Shown here in pieces: positions 8,508-17,054 of a stretch of 34,829 nt of DNA. The translations under genes were made by a program, and so were the position numbers. The notes under the pieces were generated by a model. That model was given only the letters and a program-made list of their open reading frames with translations, was not told the origin of the DNA and did no database searches. Origin of the DNA: a virus; the IMG/VR virus record IMGVR_UViG_3300046167_000175, positions 1-34,829 of that record, one strand, 5' to 3'. How positions within the stretch are numbered: the stretch's first letter is position 1; every line of letters starts with the position of its first letter.

Positions 8508-8737
8508 GCAACTATACCCCGACGACAGACTTTGCCGCTAAGGACTCATTGCCTTCTGGAGACAGTGGCAAGATTATTCGCGGTACAGAGTTCAGTACAG
8601 AGTTTACTAACATAGCAACCGCAGTAGCGTCTAAGGCCAATACAGACAGCCCTACGTTTACTGGGACTGTAACGATACCTGCCCTTACGTTTACGGGTAC
8701 GTTATCGACAGGAACAATTGACGGAGGTAATTACTAA
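8504..8737 (+). CDS. Small fibre-like tail protein
   Basis: 77 residues. After a polar N-terminus it has NTDSPTFTGTVTIPALTFTGT, a beta-strand motif common in marine phage fibres, and ends in TIDGGNY. The C-terminus of the main fibre (VDGGTY at 535) has the same form, so the two may share a terminal docking or trimer element. It overlaps both neighbours (ATGA upstream, TAATG downstream). Probable minor tail or adaptor component; the exact role is unknown. Confidence 0.65.
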   Translation: MSNYTPTTDFAAKDSLPSGDSGKIIRGTEFSTEFTNIATAVASKANTDSPTFTGTVTIPALTFTGTLSTGTIDGGNY

Positions 8738-10170
8738 TGAGTTTACAATCATTTCTTACGGGCCTTGGAAGCAGTCTCGGTACTGCTGCTGGCAATATTG
8801 GTCAAAACATTGCTAGTAATGCAGGCAATTATGCGTTAGGCGGTGCTGGTTTATTGGCTATTAAAGAGGCTTATGACAAGCTTGGTGACATTGGAAGCGA
8901 GGCACAACAAAGTGCTCTAGGTATTGCAGAGCAGGGGCTTGGTCAAAGTCAGTTTCAGCCTTTCAGCGTAACGTCTGCAACAGGCGGTCAGTTTGGTTAC
9001 GACCCTACAACTGGCGCTGCAACAATGGCAGGTTCTCCACAAGAGCAAGCCATACAGAGCATGTTGATGGGACAAGCGCAGTCAACTTTAGGCGCTACAC
9101 CGTATGGTCAGGCTGGAGGCAGAGCAGCAGCACAGCAAGCTTACGGTCTTGGCAATCAGTTTATGCAGTCTTCTCAGACACAGCCAGCAGACATCAATCA
9201 ACTTAGAGGCCAGTTTGCAAACCAAGTTAGTGGACAACTCGGACAGCAACCCAGTGCTGCTATAGGACAACTTGGGCAGCAAGCACTAGGCTTAGGCTCT
9301 CAAGGATTGGCAACACAGGCTCCGTCAGACGTAGAAGCGCTTAGACAGCAGTATGGACAGTTGGCAAGTCAAGCGGCGGGTGACGTTCTAGGATCTACGG
9401 CAGGCCGCGAATCTGATGTATACGAGCGCATCCGGGCTACGCAGCGTCCAGAAGAGCAGCGTCAACGTTTGCAGCTAGAAGAGCGCCTTGCAAATCAAGG
9501 GCGTTTAGGCGTACGTACCAATATGTTTGGCGGTACTCCTGAGCAAGCAGCGTTGTCTCAGGCGCAGGAAGAAGCACAAAACAGGGCATCTCTGGCGGCT
9601 ATACAGCAGGCGCAATCAGAGCAGCAGCAAGCGTTAGGAACTGCTCAAGCACTCGGCGGTATGTTTGGACAGCAAGCAGGATTGTCTAGCAATCTTCAAG
9701 GTCAGGCGCAGTCTAGGGCAGCGCAGTTGTCACAGCTAGGCTTGAGTGCAAATCAAGTACAGTCTCAGTTGCAGTCTGAAGGTCTTGGCCGCGCAACTAC
9801 ATCAGCTTCTCAGGCGGGACAGTTAGCACAGCTTGCAGGTGGCTTACAGGCGCAACAGGCTGGCCTTGGTGCTCAAATGGCTGGGCTAGGTTCTCAGTTG
9901 TCTGCACAAGACTTAGCAATGTTAAGTGGACAGCAGCAGCTAGGGCTAGGAGCCTTGGGTGGCTCTTACATACCACAATCACAACTACTAGCAGCTATGC
10001 AGGGCAGTGAGCTTTACCCACAGCTACAGCAGCGCGGTCAGCTTTACGGCGCAGGTCTGTTTGGCGAAGGCGCTATGGGTGGTGTTGAGGCGTTGTTGGG
10101 CGCTAGTTTGGGTCAAGCTGATCTTATGGGAGTTTTAGGTACTGGCTTGTTAAGCGGCGCTTTAAGTTAA
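8737..10170 (+). CDS. Gln/Ala/Gly-rich probable internal virion (DNA ejection) protein
   Basis: 477 residues with no charged globular domain evident. The N-terminus (GLGSSLGTAAGNIGQNIASN) is glycine-rich and mildly hydrophobic, and most of the rest is Gln/Ala/Gly/Leu-rich helix-forming sequence (repeated QQAG, GLGSQ, QAQ patterns). Long Gln-rich proteins downstream of nozzle genes in podoviruses are usually internal virion/ejection proteins carried in the capsid and ejected with DNA. That role is inferred from composition and position; sequence identity with T7 gp14-16 is not visible. Confidence 0.6.
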   Translation: MSLQSFLTGLGSSLGTAAGNIGQNIASNAGNYALGGAGLLAIKEAYDKLGDIGSEAQQSALGIAEQGLGQSQFQPFSVTSATGGQFGYDPTTGAATMAGSPQEQAIQSMLMGQAQSTLGATPYGQAGGRAAAQQAYGLGNQFMQSSQTQPADINQLRGQFANQVSGQLGQQPSAAIGQLGQQALGLGSQGLATQAPSDVEALRQQYGQLASQAAGDVLGSTAGRESDVYERIRATQRPEEQRQRLQLEERLANQGRLGVRTNMFGGTPEQAALSQAQEEAQNRASLAAIQQAQSEQQQALGTAQALGGMFGQQAGLSSNLQGQAQSRAAQLSQLGLSANQVQSQLQSEGLGRATTSASQAGQLAQLAGGLQAQQAGLGAQMAGLGSQLSAQDLAMLSGQQQLGLGALGGSYIPQSQLLAAMQGSELYPQLQQRGQLYGAGLFGEGAMGGVEALLGASLGQADLMGVLGTGLLSGALS

Positions 10171-10182
10171 GGAGAAATAGTA

Positions 10183-11307
10183 ATGGCTAGATTTGGACAA
10201 GGATTTATAAACGCGCTAACACGACCAAGCTACGCTCAGGGTTTGTTTGAAACAGCTTCAGCACTTGGGTCTGCTCCTAGACGGGCTGCTGAGGAACGTG
10301 AGCGTAAAGGTATGTTGCAGGGTCTTCAGGAGGCTTTGATCAGCAACGATCCTGCTGTAATGGAAGCGGCAGCAGCAAACATTTTTCAAACAAACCCTGA
10401 GATGGGTGTTAAATTAATAGAGAAAGCGCAGGGCTTAAGGACTACAGCACAAGAAGGCAGAACAAGCAGAGGTCTTCAGGGTGGCTTGACAGGAATAACT
10501 CAAGCGTCTTCAATGTTGAACGCCGCAAGAGCAGCTAAAGACCCAGCAAAAACCCAGGAAGCTGCTCAAATGTTACGAGAAGCTAAACGCTCTGTAGTAG
10601 GCTTAGGAGGCACAGCGGAAGATATTAGAGAGGCTGAAGAAGTTGGTGTAGGAAGCCCTACCGATAGATTTAAAACAGTAGGGAATCGTATCTTTGACGT
10701 TGTTGATCAGAGATATATAGAGCCTTCTGAAGCGGCTGCACTTATTCCACTTACCCAGCTTAAAGATATAGCCACACCTGAGAGCTTGCTGCAATACGCT
10801 AAAACAGGAAACGTAGATGCGCTTAAGCCTGTTGAAAAAGATGAGGACATTTATCAGTTGGCTGGCGAAATATCAGGCGTAGACGACGTATTAACCACTA
10901 TTAAAGAAGCTTCAGGACTTAATGAAGACGTATTTCCTGTTTTCTATGACCTAACTAAGTATGCACCTAATACAGACGCTAGAGCACTCGCAGGCAAAGT
11001 GTCAACATTGAAATCTAATCTGTCTTTTGACAGACTGCAAAAAATGAGGGACGCATCAAAAACGGGCGGTGCTTTAGGTAATGTTTCTAATATCGAACTT
11101 GATCTATTAGGATCTAACGTAGCGGCACTAGATCCTGCTTCAAAAGACTTCGCAACACAGCTTGAGAAAGTTGAGGAGTCCTACGAAAGATTTAAAGCCA
11201 CCCTGCTAGGTAAAATTCCTCCCGGCGATAAATACATTGAGATGGAAGGCGTTCTATACTATGCAGACGATCAAGGAAACTTTTTTCCAATGGGAGCGAT
11301 TAAATGA
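10183..11307 (+). CDS. Probable virion protein of the ejection block
   Basis: 374 residues, starting MARFGQGFINALTRPSYAQG, with GGAGAAATAGTA before the ATG. It is mostly helical with a long charged/Ala-rich region (AARAAKDPAKTQEAAQMLREAKRS) and a C-terminal YYADDQGNFFPMG segment. I do not recognise a family. It lies between two probable internal virion proteins and overlaps the next gene by ATGA (11304-11307), so it is likely part of the same assembly. Confidence 0.6.
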   Translation: MARFGQGFINALTRPSYAQGLFETASALGSAPRRAAEERERKGMLQGLQEALISNDPAVMEAAAANIFQTNPEMGVKLIEKAQGLRTTAQEGRTSRGLQGGLTGITQASSMLNAARAAKDPAKTQEAAQMLREAKRSVVGLGGTAEDIREAEEVGVGSPTDRFKTVGNRIFDVVDQRYIEPSEAAALIPLTQLKDIATPESLLQYAKTGNVDALKPVEKDEDIYQLAGEISGVDDVLTTIKEASGLNEDVFPVFYDLTKYAPNTDARALAGKVSTLKSNLSFDRLQKMRDASKTGGALGNVSNIELDLLGSNVAALDPASKDFATQLEKVEESYERFKATLLGKIPPGDKYIEMEGVLYYADDQGNFFPMGAIK

Positions 11308-13082
11308 AACCCGTTACTGATCCTGAACTCATTGAAAGTCTGAAAGCTAAGAGGAGCGAAGTGCAGGCTCCCGTAGGCGCTGTTCAAGATGAAGACCTCA
11401 TACAACGTTTGAGAAACAAAAAAGAAGAGGCAGTCAAGAAAGCACCTAAAGAAACTACTGAAACACAAGAGTCAGCAGTGGAAAGCGGAAGCGTTATCGG
11501 TGACTTTTTAAGGACAGCCGCGTCTATAGGCTCAAGTATCCTTGCTGAACCAGCGGCGGGTCTTTATGGTCTTACTGCGCTTGCAGGAACAGGAGGCGAC
11601 ACCGAAGCCGCTGCTGAAGCAGTTGCAACTGCTAGGGAGGCTCTTACGTATTCTCCGCAAACCGAAGGAGCGCAGCAGAATATACAAACTGTAGGGGAGT
11701 TTATAGCTCCTGTAGGGCAGGCTCTAGAAACAGTAAGCACAGGCTTGGGGGACACTGTTTATGAGTGGACAGGCTCTCCTGAGTTAGCTGCGGTGGCTTA
11801 TTCTTTACCTACCGCTGCCCTTGAAATTGCAGGAGTTAAGGGCGCAGGCGGTGTTAAACGATTAACCGATGCTGATGTTATAAAGGCACAAAAGGCCATG
11901 CTGACTGACCCTGAGTTAAAATATTCTGGATCAGTAGCAGAAGTTAAGTTAAATAACAAAGGCCAGCTAGTTGCAGACAAGCTAGGTGAAAAACTTGTTG
12001 AGGGCGGTATACGTGAAAACGATGTTGCTGTTATAACTAACAGTACGCGACCTACACAGAGCCAGATGCAAGAAATGGTAAAGGTATTCGAGCAAGGTAG
12101 AAATAACGACATAGTATCAATGTCTAATAAAACCACAAAGCCCATTGGTAAATCAATAACAAATAGGCTTCAATCGTTGGCTAGTAAACGCAAAGGTCTA
12201 GGTAAGCGTTTAGAAAACTTATTAGAGACTGAGGCAGGACAAGCTCAGATAGACATAAGAAATTCTTTGTCCGGTTTAGTTGAAACACTTAACAGCGAAG
12301 GAGTAAAGCCTGTTTTAAATAACAAGGGCGGTATAAGCCTTCCTGATGATTGGCATAAAGGCACTTCGTTTGATCTAAGTACAATGAACGGAGCTAAGAA
12401 GGCCGTACAAGACGCTTTTAAGCTTATTGACACCAAAACTAAAAACGGAATAACTACGGTAAAAGAAGCTCATAAGATAAAGAAAAACCTTGATGAATTC
12501 ATTGACGCATCTAAACTTTCTGAATCGGGTGTTCCAGCGCAAACACTTAGACGAATATCAGAAATGCGTCGTGAGATAAATAACACGCTTTCTCAGGTTA
12601 CAGAGTACGGCGCGATCAACAAAGAGTTATCTAGTGTTATATCTTCAATGGCTCCTTTTGAGAAGTTCCTAAATCCAGGACAGTCTTGGAGCAACGCTAA
12701 AGTATCTTCTGTTGTTGGTGAAAGTCTAAAACAGTTATCGACAGACAGTAAATACGCTGCTTCGTTGGTTGAAGACTTGACTGAAATGGAAAGATACATG
12801 AAGAAATCAAACATGGCGTTTGGGGACGATCCTAGAGCATTAATACAGTTTAGACAGACGCTATTAGAGAACTTTAATGTTGAGCCTTCTGTTTCTAATG
12901 CTTCTGTATTAGGCGCAGCAGGTTCTTTAGCGGCTTCAGCAAGTTTAGGTAACACGTTTGGCGCGGCCCATGACGCTGCAAAGTTAATAAGAGCAGGAGT
13001 TTCAAAGAGAAAGGCTAAAAAAATAGCAGAGCAAAACAAGAAAAACTTTAATATGATAAAAGCTGCTATTTCTAAAAAATAA
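11304..13082 (+). CDS. Probable internal virion protein, last gene of the rightward unit
   Basis: 592 residues. A charged N-terminus with two ELIxxLRxKR/K-like repeats (ELIESLKAKR and DLIQRLRNKK, residues ~8-17 and ~30-39) is followed by a hydrophobic, Ala/Gly-rich region (~65-155, e.g. LPTAALEIAGVKGAGG) that could insert in a membrane during genome ejection. The remainder is helical and Lys-rich. This layout is common for large ejection-channel proteins at the end of podovirus structural blocks; no catalytic motif is visible. The stop at 13080-13082 touches the convergent hairpin terminator, whose T-run for the opposite strand lies inside this gene's 3' end. Confidence 0.6.
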   Translation: MKPVTDPELIESLKAKRSEVQAPVGAVQDEDLIQRLRNKKEEAVKKAPKETTETQESAVESGSVIGDFLRTAASIGSSILAEPAAGLYGLTALAGTGGDTEAAAEAVATAREALTYSPQTEGAQQNIQTVGEFIAPVGQALETVSTGLGDTVYEWTGSPELAAVAYSLPTAALEIAGVKGAGGVKRLTDADVIKAQKAMLTDPELKYSGSVAEVKLNNKGQLVADKLGEKLVEGGIRENDVAVITNSTRPTQSQMQEMVKVFEQGRNNDIVSMSNKTTKPIGKSITNRLQSLASKRKGLGKRLENLLETEAGQAQIDIRNSLSGLVETLNSEGVKPVLNNKGGISLPDDWHKGTSFDLSTMNGAKKAVQDAFKLIDTKTKNGITTVKEAHKIKKNLDEFIDASKLSESGVPAQTLRRISEMRREINNTLSQVTEYGAINKELSSVISSMAPFEKFLNPGQSWSNAKVSSVVGESLKQLSTDSKYAASLVEDLTEMERYMKKSNMAFGDDPRALIQFRQTLLENFNVEPSVSNASVLGAAGSLAASASLGNTFGAAHDAAKLIRAGVSKRKAKKIAEQNKKNFNMIKAAISKK

Positions 13083-13100
13083 GGGGAGCCGAAGCTCCCC
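13083..13100 (-). terminator. Hairpin terminator at the convergence of the two units
   Basis: A perfect 7-bp stem GGGGAGC/GCTCCCC with a 4-base loop. Read leftward, the loop is TTCG and the stem is followed by TTATTTTTT, a textbook intrinsic terminator for the replication unit ending with the reductase gene. Read rightward, the stem has a CGAA loop but no T-run, so it would stop late transcripts only weakly. Confidence 0.85.
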
Positions 13101-13111
13101 AGTAGTGAACG

Positions 13112-14980
13112 TTAAAGTTCGCAGTTGTTACCAGTACAAGCCAGTTGCTGTGATCCTTCGGTCATGTCGCTGGCTTCTTCTATGTCCCAACTAAAGTCTT
13201 TCGGAAAGTCTTTGCATAACTTGTTATACGTTGACTTGTCGATAGCTTCATAGGGTGCTTGCTGGTACGTGTGGTCACTGTACGGTAAGAAACTGATACC
13301 ACTGATCTTATCGAACTTATTATATAACCATTGTCCTACCTCTAAGAACTCGTCGTCGCGGTAGTAACAGGTCATTGACGGCTTGTGCTCACACCAGTAG
13401 TCCTGATAGATTTCCCACAACTCTAGCTGTTCCATAGCGCCCATGTCTGACGCCAACACAGCGCAGTCAGGAGCCTCCATAGGAAAGCTGAACACCTTAG
13501 TGTTGGGTGACATAACGTCATTCTCTACAGGTACACCAGCAGCCTCTAGCACAGCACACAACGGATCGTCTGAGGAACCACGAACGCGCCTTATGTAGTG
13601 TCGTGAGAATCGCGGGTGAATGCCTGAAGCAGAGTCCACAAGCTGACTAACAGTACCACTGGGCTTAACAGCAGTAATAGCAGTAGAAGCATTAATCCCA
13701 AGTCTGTCAGCATGAGCTTTGTTCGTAGCCACAGCTTCTTCGCGTAACGCCTTAAGCCACTTCTTAAGTTTGTCACTGTCTTCCCTCCCGGATAGTACAG
13801 GGTGATCCATGATGCCTGTTAAGGATACACCCAGTAACGCCTCCTCTTTTGTGTTAGTCTCCCATATCTTACGAAGATACCTGAAGTTCGTTAGCGTAGC
13901 CTGAAGAGTTCCAAGGACAGTAGCGACACGTACCTTTCGCTTGAGGTCTGACAACGTATCGGCTGGCCTGACAACAACTTCTGATAGGTTGCAGAATTGA
14001 TAGGGTCCGCAGGATGATTTCACTGAACATGGATTAGTTCCAAAATCATAGGTAGCATCTCGTCGCTCGTTCTTTGCAGCTTGCTTTTGACTTGCGACTC
14101 TAGAGAACATACCTCGTTCACCTGACCTTGACTCATATAAACTTGTCCACTCGTTTAGGAACGCCTCAAAGTCGGGCTTCTCTGTATAACACGCACTGTT
14201 GTTTGCTAGTCCACGTTGGGGATTATCTATCCACCACTGTCCTGACTTGGCTCGTCTGATCCTGTCGTCTGTAAGGTTACTGAGACCGATAAGGGCACTT
14301 CGTCTGACCCCGCCCACGACAACGATCTGTGCAATCTTACAGCATACATCGTGGCATTCGACACTACTGAGCTTGCGTCCAGCAGCGGCCCTAAAGATGT
14401 CAACGGTGAACCGGAACAAATCTTCAAGAGGCTCTGGCCCAGAAGCTCTACCTCCGAATGTCTTGAGGGGCGCACCCGAAGGCCGTACTCCAGATACGTC
14501 CCACTTTGGAACTTGACCACTATAGAGCATAGCGATGAGTTCTCGGTACGCTTTTGCCCATCCGATTTTTGAATCTGATACGTGTATGATACTGTCGGTT
14601 TCATGGAAGTCCTCTGCTACCTCTGGTAACTTCTGTATGTACTGACGTTCTACTGAGAATCCTGCTCCGGTGCCACACATGAGAACATACATCATCTCAT
14701 CAAATGCTTTGGGGTGATCGATAGGCATGTAGCTACAGTTGAACCCTGCAACGTTGTCACGATCAAGCGCGTCACCAGCAGTCATCAACGCTCTCATCGA
14801 AGGCATCACCTCCAGATTCTCAATAGCTTTACGCGCCTCCTTAGCGTCAGCCTCTGGTAGCTTGTCGCCCCAGTAGTCTACGTAACGTCCCACTGTTTCT
14901 TCCCAAGTCTCACGGCGTTGCTTCTCTGGTATGTAACGTGCGTACCGTGACTTGTGTATGTACTGTTGATATGCGTCCAT
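13112..14980 (-). CDS. nrdJ: Class II (adenosylcobalamin-dependent) ribonucleotide reductase
   Basis: 622 residues without an ATP cone. Family features are an N-terminal HKSRYARYIPEKQRRETWEETV, C82 in FNCSYM (redox Cys), a KTFGGRASGPEPL loop, NPC with C318 (the predicted thiyl-radical Cys), FCNL with C330, AVKPSGTVSQL, and a C-terminal shuttle pair C615/C620. It reduces ribonucleotides for phage DNA synthesis using B12 and needs no iron or second subunit. Residues 319-325 read SVKSSCG where the family has SEIILR: dropping two bases near 14021-14022 and one near 14006 restores it, including the catalytic Glu. As written the enzyme would probably be inactive, so an indel pair, real or technical, is likely. 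It is the last gene before the terminator. Confidence 0.93.
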   Translation of the reverse strand: MDAYQQYIHKSRYARYIPEKQRRETWEETVGRYVDYWGDKLPEADAKEARKAIENLEVMPSMRALMTAGDALDRDNVAGFNCSYMPIDHPKAFDEMMYVLMCGTGAGFSVERQYIQKLPEVAEDFHETDSIIHVSDSKIGWAKAYRELIAMLYSGQVPKWDVSGVRPSGAPLKTFGGRASGPEPLEDLFRFTVDIFRAAAGRKLSSVECHDVCCKIAQIVVVGGVRRSALIGLSNLTDDRIRRAKSGQWWIDNPQRGLANNSACYTEKPDFEAFLNEWTSLYESRSGERGMFSRVASQKQAAKNERRDATYDFGTNPCSVKSSCGPYQFCNLSEVVVRPADTLSDLKRKVRVATVLGTLQATLTNFRYLRKIWETNTKEEALLGVSLTGIMDHPVLSGREDSDKLKKWLKALREEAVATNKAHADRLGINASTAITAVKPSGTVSQLVDSASGIHPRFSRHYIRRVRGSSDDPLCAVLEAAGVPVENDVMSPNTKVFSFPMEAPDCAVLASDMGAMEQLELWEIYQDYWCEHKPSMTCYYRDDEFLEVGQWLYNKFDKISGISFLPYSDHTYQQAPYEAIDKSTYNKLCKDFPKDFSWDIEEASDMTEGSQQLACTGNNCEL

Positions 14981-15238
14981 CTATTCTTCTCCTCCGTACC
15001 CTAAAGTCTCTAACATAATTGAGTGTGCTCCCATCGTTAACAGCATGTGTGCTGAATCTGGATAGCCGTCATTGCTGATAACCTGCATCACCTTGTCGTC
15101 ACTGAATACAACGATAGCGGTCTTAACATCTATGCCTCCCTCTTCCATCTCGTCTGTTGCGTCAGCTAACGACTGAAACAAATCAGACGCCTTGACAGCC
15201 TCTTTGGTTTTGCCGAACTCACCCTGGACTACCTTCAT
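14981..15238 (-). CDS. Hypothetical early/replication-unit protein
   Basis: 85 residues from the ATG at 15238, which shares ATGA with the stop of the 31-residue peptide upstream. A GTG at 15259 is in frame, but would sit inside that peptide gene and has no ribosome site. The sequence (LFQSLADATDEMEEGG, VVFSDDKVMQVISN) looks like a small globular alpha/beta protein; I do not recognise a family. It ends adjacent to the reductase start with no gap. Confidence 0.6.
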   Translation of the reverse strand: MKVVQGEFGKTKEAVKASDLFQSLADATDEMEEGGIDVKTAIVVFSDDKVMQVISNDGYPDSAHMLLTMGAHSIMLETLGYGGEE

Positions 15239-15330
15239 AAGAACTCCGACATTAGCCACGTTACGTTGAACACGAGGAGCACGATGAGTACTCCGTAGTA
15301 TATTGCTTGTTCCTTCTCATATCTGTTCAT
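15235..15330 (-). CDS. 31-residue single-helix membrane peptide
   Basis: A short frame, MNRYEKEQAIYYGVLIVLLV then FNVTWLMSEFL. The N-terminus is charged and the rest is one hydrophobic helix. The ATG has a good AAGGAG 9 bases upstream, overlaps the preceding stop by one base (TAATG) and its own TGA overlaps the next ATG (ATGA), so it fits exactly between two genes. Function unknown; it would sit in the inner membrane. One of five such micro-peptides in the leftward unit. Confidence 0.6.
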   Translation of the reverse strand: MNRYEKEQAIYYGVLIVLLVFNVTWLMSEFL

Positions 15331-15566
15331 TAGTTTATTCTCCTTCCTACTCGTTCTTCGTAACTCATCCACCCCTCATCGGGATCGTTAATCATACACG
15401 TGTATCCTGAGATAACCTCTACCTCGTGGCCTGTCAGCTCACCGTAAGCCTGGCACTTATACTTAGCCGCCGCGACAGCAAGTGAAGCAGCAAGCCAAGC
15501 TACGCCGAACACAAAGCCGAACGAGGTTATGAATATCTTAGTAAATGCCCAAGCATCGTCACTCAT
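15330..15566 (-). CDS. Small membrane protein
   Basis: 78 residues with a long hydrophobic segment from about residue 9 to 34 (IFITSFGFVFGVAWLAASLAVA), then a soluble tail with two Cys and many acidic residues. It overlaps both neighbours (ATGA upstream, TAATG downstream). Family not recognised; inner-membrane location predicted from sequence. Confidence 0.65.
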   Translation of the reverse strand: MSDDAWAFTKIFITSFGFVFGVAWLAASLAVAAAKYKCQAYGELTGHEVEVISGYTCMINDPDEGWMSYEERVGRRIN

Positions 15567-15916
15567 TGGTTATCCTCTATCAATACGTCAATCAATCTAT
15601 TTAAGTACCAGTCAGCCTTACGTAAGTCTTCTACTGGATTGTCCTTGTGTGTGTAGCGCCACACGTATTTCATTACGTTACCCTTGAGATAACCAAAGAA
15701 CTCACGGTCTGACATGGACTCACGTATCGCGTCAATAGTTTGTATGTTTCCGCTGTTGTAGTGTTTTGGTTTATTAACAGAGTCGTGGTCTGATGGGTGG
15801 TACAACTTAGCTGCTACTGTGTCCCACTCTTTAGGTGACGCTGCATCGATTGACTTGCCGAAGGTATACTCAGGCTCATCGCTGAATGGTAAGTTACGTT
15901 TACTCTTAGTTGTCAT
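15563..15916 (-). CDS. DUF3310 protein (T7 gp1.7 C-terminal-like)
   Basis: 117 residues. Residues ~46-112 carry the DUF3310 signature: VNKPKHYNSG, IQTIDAIRES, FFGYLKGNVMKYVWRY, then DLRKADWYLNRLI. The same domain is found in T7 gp1.7, reported as a nucleotide kinase, and in many phage nucleotide-metabolism or replication clusters; whether this short form has that activity is unknown. The first ~45 residues are polar and non-conserved. The start overlaps the small acidic gene upstream by 11 bases. Confidence 0.85.
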   Translation of the reverse strand: MTTKSKRNLPFSDEPEYTFGKSIDAASPKEWDTVAAKLYHPSDHDSVNKPKHYNSGNIQTIDAIRESMSDREFFGYLKGNVMKYVWRYTHKDNPVEDLRKADWYLNRLIDVLIEDNQ

Positions 15917-16079
15917 CTACTTCGTCCTCCAATCCGTTAAACTTGTCTATGTTAGTTTGTATCTTATCCTGAAACTTATCGACAAGATCGTAAGAGTTTA
16001 TCTCTAGAACTTCAAGCAGTGTTATCTCATCGATGTGGTCTGCTATGAGTTCAAGCATCTCATCAAACGTCCGTGCCAT
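15906..16079 (-). CDS. Small acidic hypothetical protein
   Basis: 57 residues (MARTFDEMLELIADHIDEIT, then LLEVLEINSYDLVDKFQDKI). It overlaps the phosphoesterase stop by 17 bases and the DUF3310 start by 11. The ITLLEVLxIxSxDLVDxFxDKI pattern recurs in small phage proteins in replication clusters, but their function is unknown to me. Rich in Asp/Glu, no membrane segment. Confidence 0.65.
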   Translation of the reverse strand: MARTFDEMLELIADHIDEITLLEVLEINSYDLVDKFQDKIQTNIDKFNGLEDEVDDN

Positions 16080-16830
16080 ACCGCCTCCGTAGGTACGTCA
16101 TGCTGATAGGCATCTCGTCAAACGCACCGTTGTCTACTTCGTTGAACATCCACAGCCCAGCCCAGCTACCGTTAGTTTGTGGGTTAAGGTACTCTTCATC
16201 ATGTTGGTAAAAGATACCACCGAACAGGGCAGTCATACGTTTACCTGATGCGTCGCGATCAAAAGCGATGTCCCTGTCTTGAACGTGACCCATCACACAA
16301 CTCATGTGCTTCTTCTGTAGCAGTAGCTTCGCTGACGAAACTGGCCTGCCCATCACACCACTGGTGAAGTAGTGACAGTATGCTACACCGTCAATGACAA
16401 CAGGCTTGAGGTATGGATGTACTTCCCAGCCCTTCAGCGCCAAGTCATCGTAGCTCATCAGCCCTTCAAGCTTGGCATCGTTCTCTACTGCACGTTCAAT
16501 GCGCTGCTCGTGGTTGCCCATCGTAAAGACTAGGCGTGGCTTCCATACTGTCTTCTTGTTACTGCGTAGGCGCTTCTGCTCTGCCTTGATAATGTCCATG
16601 AACGCAGCCATAGCTGTGTTACCTGCCGACACATCCTCAGAGTAGCGCCGTCCTTCAAAGGACTTCTTACCTACGTCGTAACTGGAAAGGCTTGGCATAT
16701 CCCAATGATCACCAAGGTGGATAATAACATCAGGCTTAGTAGCAACAGCGTACCTAGCGGCCCATCGAAGATGTTCATAGTTCTCTCCCGGCTTTACTTG
16801 TGTGTCAGGTATGATCAAATGTCTAGTCAT
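16063..16830 (-). CDS. Calcineurin-like metallophosphoesterase
   Basis: 255 residues with the metal-site motifs in order: PDTQ (D9, with Gln11 where His is usual), GDHWD (D41, D44), GNHEQR (N106, H107, E108), CHYF (H153) and GHVQ (H182). This family hydrolyses phosphomonoesters or diesters at a two-metal centre; phage members sit in replication or nucleotide clusters, with substrate unknown. Length is normal for a stand-alone domain. The TGA of the upstream gene overlaps this ATG (TGATG). Confidence 0.88.
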   Translation of the reverse strand: MTRHLIIPDTQVKPGENYEHLRWAARYAVATKPDVIIHLGDHWDMPSLSSYDVGKKSFEGRRYSEDVSAGNTAMAAFMDIIKAEQKRLRSNKKTVWKPRLVFTMGNHEQRIERAVENDAKLEGLMSYDDLALKGWEVHPYLKPVVIDGVAYCHYFTSGVMGRPVSSAKLLLQKKHMSCVMGHVQDRDIAFDRDASGKRMTALFGGIFYQHDEEYLNPQTNGSWAGLWMFNEVDNGAFDEMPISMTYLRRRYGTDV

Positions 16831-17054
16831 CAGTTATAATTCCCTTTCAAAAATTCGCTTACAGTGCTAAATTTGAAAGATTTTCTGTCAAGTTCTACAG
16901 TAGCAATCTCGGCAGAAAACGGAGCACCCCATGCGGTAAGCGTGTCTTCAGCATCCTTATAGTTGGTTGTAACTTCTACAAAACGACGCTCTTCATCTTC
17001 GTCCCTAGCCGTTATAATATAAAGACTACGAGATTTGTACATGATGGGTGTCAT
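16830..17054 (-). CDS. Hypothetical small protein
   Basis: 74 residues from the ATG at 17054, with AGGAG 8 bases upstream and an ATGA overlap with the endonuclease stop; a TTG further upstream has neither. The sequence (SRSLYIITARDEDEERRFVE, VTTNYKDAEDTLTAWGAPF) looks like a small alpha/beta protein. Family not recognised. Confidence 0.6.
   Translation of the reverse strand: MTPIMYKSRSLYIITARDEDEERRFVEVTTNYKDAEDTLTAWGAPFSAEIATVELDRKSFKFSTVSEFLKGNYN

Noticed and set aside
14199-14604. Overlapping plus and minus frames within the reductase gene
   Set aside because: The reductase frame carries clear family motifs throughout; these are shadows.
16865-16890. Leftward TTGACA inside the small gene at 16830-17054
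   Set aside because: The spacing leads to AGCACT, not a -10 box; lacks the AAAA/TGn signature of the other promoters.
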